64,000 nt of DNA. Origin: Companilactobacillus heilongjiangensis. GTDB taxonomy: Bacteria > Bacillota > Bacilli > Lactobacillales > Lactobacillaceae. The notes beneath the pieces were generated by a model. The model was not told the origin of the DNA. It worked only from the letters and a program-made list of their open reading frames with translations, and made no database searches. The position numbers and the translations under genes were made by a program. Below are positions 62,712 through 64,000 of the stretch, one piece after another. Position 1 is the first letter of the stretch; each line of letters begins with the position of its first letter. Location of the stretch: positions 2,170,001 to 2,234,000 of the forward strand of contig NZ_CP012559.1 of assembly GCF_000831645.3 (NCBI RefSeq), read 5' to 3'.

Positions 62712-62904
62712 GCCGCCGGAGGGTATTAGAAATTTTCGCCTGCTGTGGGGACCGGTCCGAGCCAAAGTTCGGTCTCGGGCCTCGTTTTTGAGCCTTGCAA
62801 AACCGGCAAGTCTCAAAAATCGTCCTAGAGGAGTAAGAACGAGAAATTCACTCGTCCTAACTCCTCTTCCCACTGCCGGTGAAATTTCTAATACCCTCCG
62901 GCTC
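62712..62904 (-). repeat. R1 structured repeat, copy 29
   Basis: Complete copy 91 bases upstream of the second pepO. Arm GGGTATTAGAAATTTTCGCC pairs with GGTGAAATTTCTAATACCC; second hairpin GAGGAGTAAGAACGAG and complement. Confidence 0.93.
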
Positions 62905-62966
62905 TGTTCTTCTGGAAGTTTTTAATACTTAGCAATGCTCTAAATCAAGAAACTCTTGATACCCTA

Positions 62967-63004
62967 CTAAAAAAGCGGACATCTTATTTAGATTGTCCAC
63001 TATT
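62967..63004 (-). terminator. Terminator downstream of uspA-like gene and R2 copy 5
   Basis: GTGGACA-ATCT-AAATA-AGA-TGTCCGC on the minus strand followed by six T. Confidence 0.75.
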
Positions 63005-63083
63005 TTATTTGTTATTTATTTTTCGTACTTTTTTTGTAAGTGCTTTTTCTTTATTGGTAGATTGGGTGTTAAAACCTCTGCTT

Positions 63084-63224
63084 ATATAGGCAGTGGCTCT
63101 AAAACGAGTTCCGCAGGCCAATTTCTTCCGCTTTGCCTAACTTCCCAAATCATCCGCAAGGTAAGCGGATAATTCGTGAAGTCATGCAAATGCTCGGAAA
63201 TTCCCGGGCCTGCTCCACTCTCTA
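63084..63224 (-). repeat. R2 structured repeat, copy 5
   Basis: Reads from the usp stop (TAG-AGAGTGGAGCAGGCCCGG) to GAGCCACTGCCTATAT. Arms GCAGGCC/GGCCTGC pair; the central hairpin GACTTCACGAATTATCCGC / GCGGATGATTTGGGAAGTT is long with G-T pairs. Confidence 0.8.
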
Positions 63225-63686
63225 TCTAATCACACTAACCGAGCATCTAGAATTATTCACAATCTTTGCAGCTTGCGAACCGATTGTATTACGTGTTCTG
63301 TTCTTCTCTTCAACACCAACAATCACTAAATCTGGTTTGAAACTTGGAATGACTTTATCAACTATTGTTGTACCTGGTGTTCCTTCTGTTACCATCAAAT
63401 GGATATTCTTAACTCCATAGTCTTCGGCTTTTTCGCCATACATTGCTAGAAGTTCTTTAATCTCTTCACGGCGTTCTTTCAAAACTTCTGGATCTAGTGA
63501 TTGAAAAATATTCAAATCGCCAGTTTCCAGCACTGAAACAATCCCTAGTTCGGCATTATGGTGTCTTGCTAGTGAACAGGCATAATTAAAAGCGTTTTTC
63601 GATGACACAAAATCGTCTGAATCGACACAGATTAAAATCTTAGAATAATCTACTTTTTTAACTTTGTATCCTTTTATTTCGTCCAT
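63222..63686 (-). CDS. Universal stress protein (UspA family)
   Basis: 154 residues from the ATG at 63686 (TTAGGGGGCTTTATTG before it; an in-frame TTG one codon upstream is less likely). ATP-binding Usp pattern: ILICVDSDDFVSSKNAFNYA at the N-terminus and VIVGVEEKNRTRNTIGSQAA, then KIVNNSRCSVSVIR at the end (G-x2-G-x9-G-S/T type, here degenerate). 17 bases after the stop of the upstream gene, so in one operon with it. Its TAG stop lies in R2 copy 5. Confidence 0.87.
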   Translation of the reverse strand: MDEIKGYKVKKVDYSKILICVDSDDFVSSKNAFNYACSLARHHNAELGIVSVLETGDLNIFQSLDPEVLKERREEIKELLAMYGEKAEDYGVKNIHLMVTEGTPGTTIVDKVIPSFKPDLVIVGVEEKNRTRNTIGSQAAKIVNNSRCSVSVIR

Positions 63687-63703
63687 CAATAAAGCCCCCT
63701 AAG

Positions 63704-64000
63704 TTATTTAAAGTCACGTCCTTTGTTCTCTTCGAAGTACTCATCAAATCTCTTAACGTAATTGTGGAACATGTATGTCAACAACATCCAACGTCTGAAT
63801 GATCTGTCTTTATCATAGAAAACAGTTGTTCCAACGCGGTCTTGTTTGATTAATTCGTCAGCATATTTAGTTGCATCGTTTTTAGCAGCATACTTGTTGA
63901 AGACTTTAACTGGTACACCTAACCAAAGCTTATGTTGAGCCTTGTTCTTGTTGGCATAGACAGTTGGTTCGTTCTCAAGACTGCCTTCAACGTAATCTTC
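63704..64000 (-). CDS. C-terminal part of an unidentified protein (cut by the window edge)
   Basis: 98 residues of sense frame on the minus strand up to TAA at 63704-63706. Hydrophilic (TVYANKNKAQHKLWLGVPVK; DRSFRRWMLLTYMFHNYVKR; ends EENKGRDFK). It looks like the soluble tail of a longer protein. I cannot name the family from this part. Same operon as the usp gene. Confidence 0.6.
   Translation of the reverse strand, partial: EDYVEGSLENEPTVYANKNKAQHKLWLGVPVKVFNKYAAKNDATKYADELIKQDRVGTTVFYDKDRSFRRWMLLTYMFHNYVKRFDEYFEENKGRDFK

Noticed and set aside
4497-62904. R1 as integron attC sites or a CRISPR-like array
   Set aside because: Attachment at gene 3' ends recalls attC, but there is no integrase, no conserved GTTRRRY core, and copies occur in both orientations. 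Spacing is irregular and gene-sized, so it is not CRISPR.

Overview
The window reads as low-GC Firmicutes chromosome, most likely Lactobacillaceae and plausibly Companilactobacillus or a close relative (inferred from gene content, not from a marker gene). Supporting content: three secreted proteins with SLAP-like repeats, an isoleucine 2-epimerase beside an amino-acid permease, pyruvate oxidase, a glutamate 5-kinase without PUA domain, two PepO endopeptidases, and DUF1659/DUF2922, DUF308 and DUF2200 proteins. No rRNA, tRNA, CRISPR array or prophage is visible.

Layout. 0-4.4 kb: cell-surface SLAP proteins, a transposase remnant and an IS200-like element. 5-6 kb: lipoprotein. 6.1-9.9 kb: small defence-like island, consisting of an AbiE-type regulator/nucleotidyltransferase pair and an AAA ATPase, with the same decamer operator in front of both units. 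10.7-15.6 kb: accessory genes (orphan MazE-like antitoxin, third SLAP protein, Panacea-domain protein, small proteins, DUF2200) and a structured ncRNA. 15.9-21.3 kb: amino-acid permease, isoleucine 2-epimerase, pyruvate oxidase. 21.9-29.4 kb: DUF308 membrane protein, hotdog thioesterase and MenE-like ligase, MarR/MFS pair, hydrolase. 29.5-33.9 kb: proB and proA, separated by a MarR gene and four repeat copies. 35.5-49 kb: hydroxyacid dehydrogenase, glycerol/water channel, secreted GH84 glycosidase, ABC exporter, EamA transporter, and a ugpC-A-E-B-like importer operon. 49.2-57.6 kb: SDR/cupin/CMD operon with a MerR operator, MerR, a second SDR, a MacB-like ABC exporter whose permease has an in-frame stop, and an MFS exporter. 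58.1-64 kb: tandem pepO genes, UspA and the 3' end of another gene.

The most striking signal is a family of about 180-bp structured intergenic repeats, called R1 here: 26 full-length copies and 3 derivatives in 64 kb. Each copy has a long outer stem whose sequence differs completely between copies but stays self-complementary within each copy. The stem encloses three internal hairpins with conserved junction sequence. Copies often lie within a few bases of a stop codon. In all eight gene-free intervals with two copies, the copies face each other in the same inverted arrangement. I do not recognise this as a named RNA or MITE family. A second structured family, R2 (5 copies), begins TAGAGAGTG, and in three copies that TAG is the stop codon of the neighbouring gene.

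In features, strand '+' for an R1 copy means reading from its CTAGCCGG-like end to its GGAGGCGG-like end.
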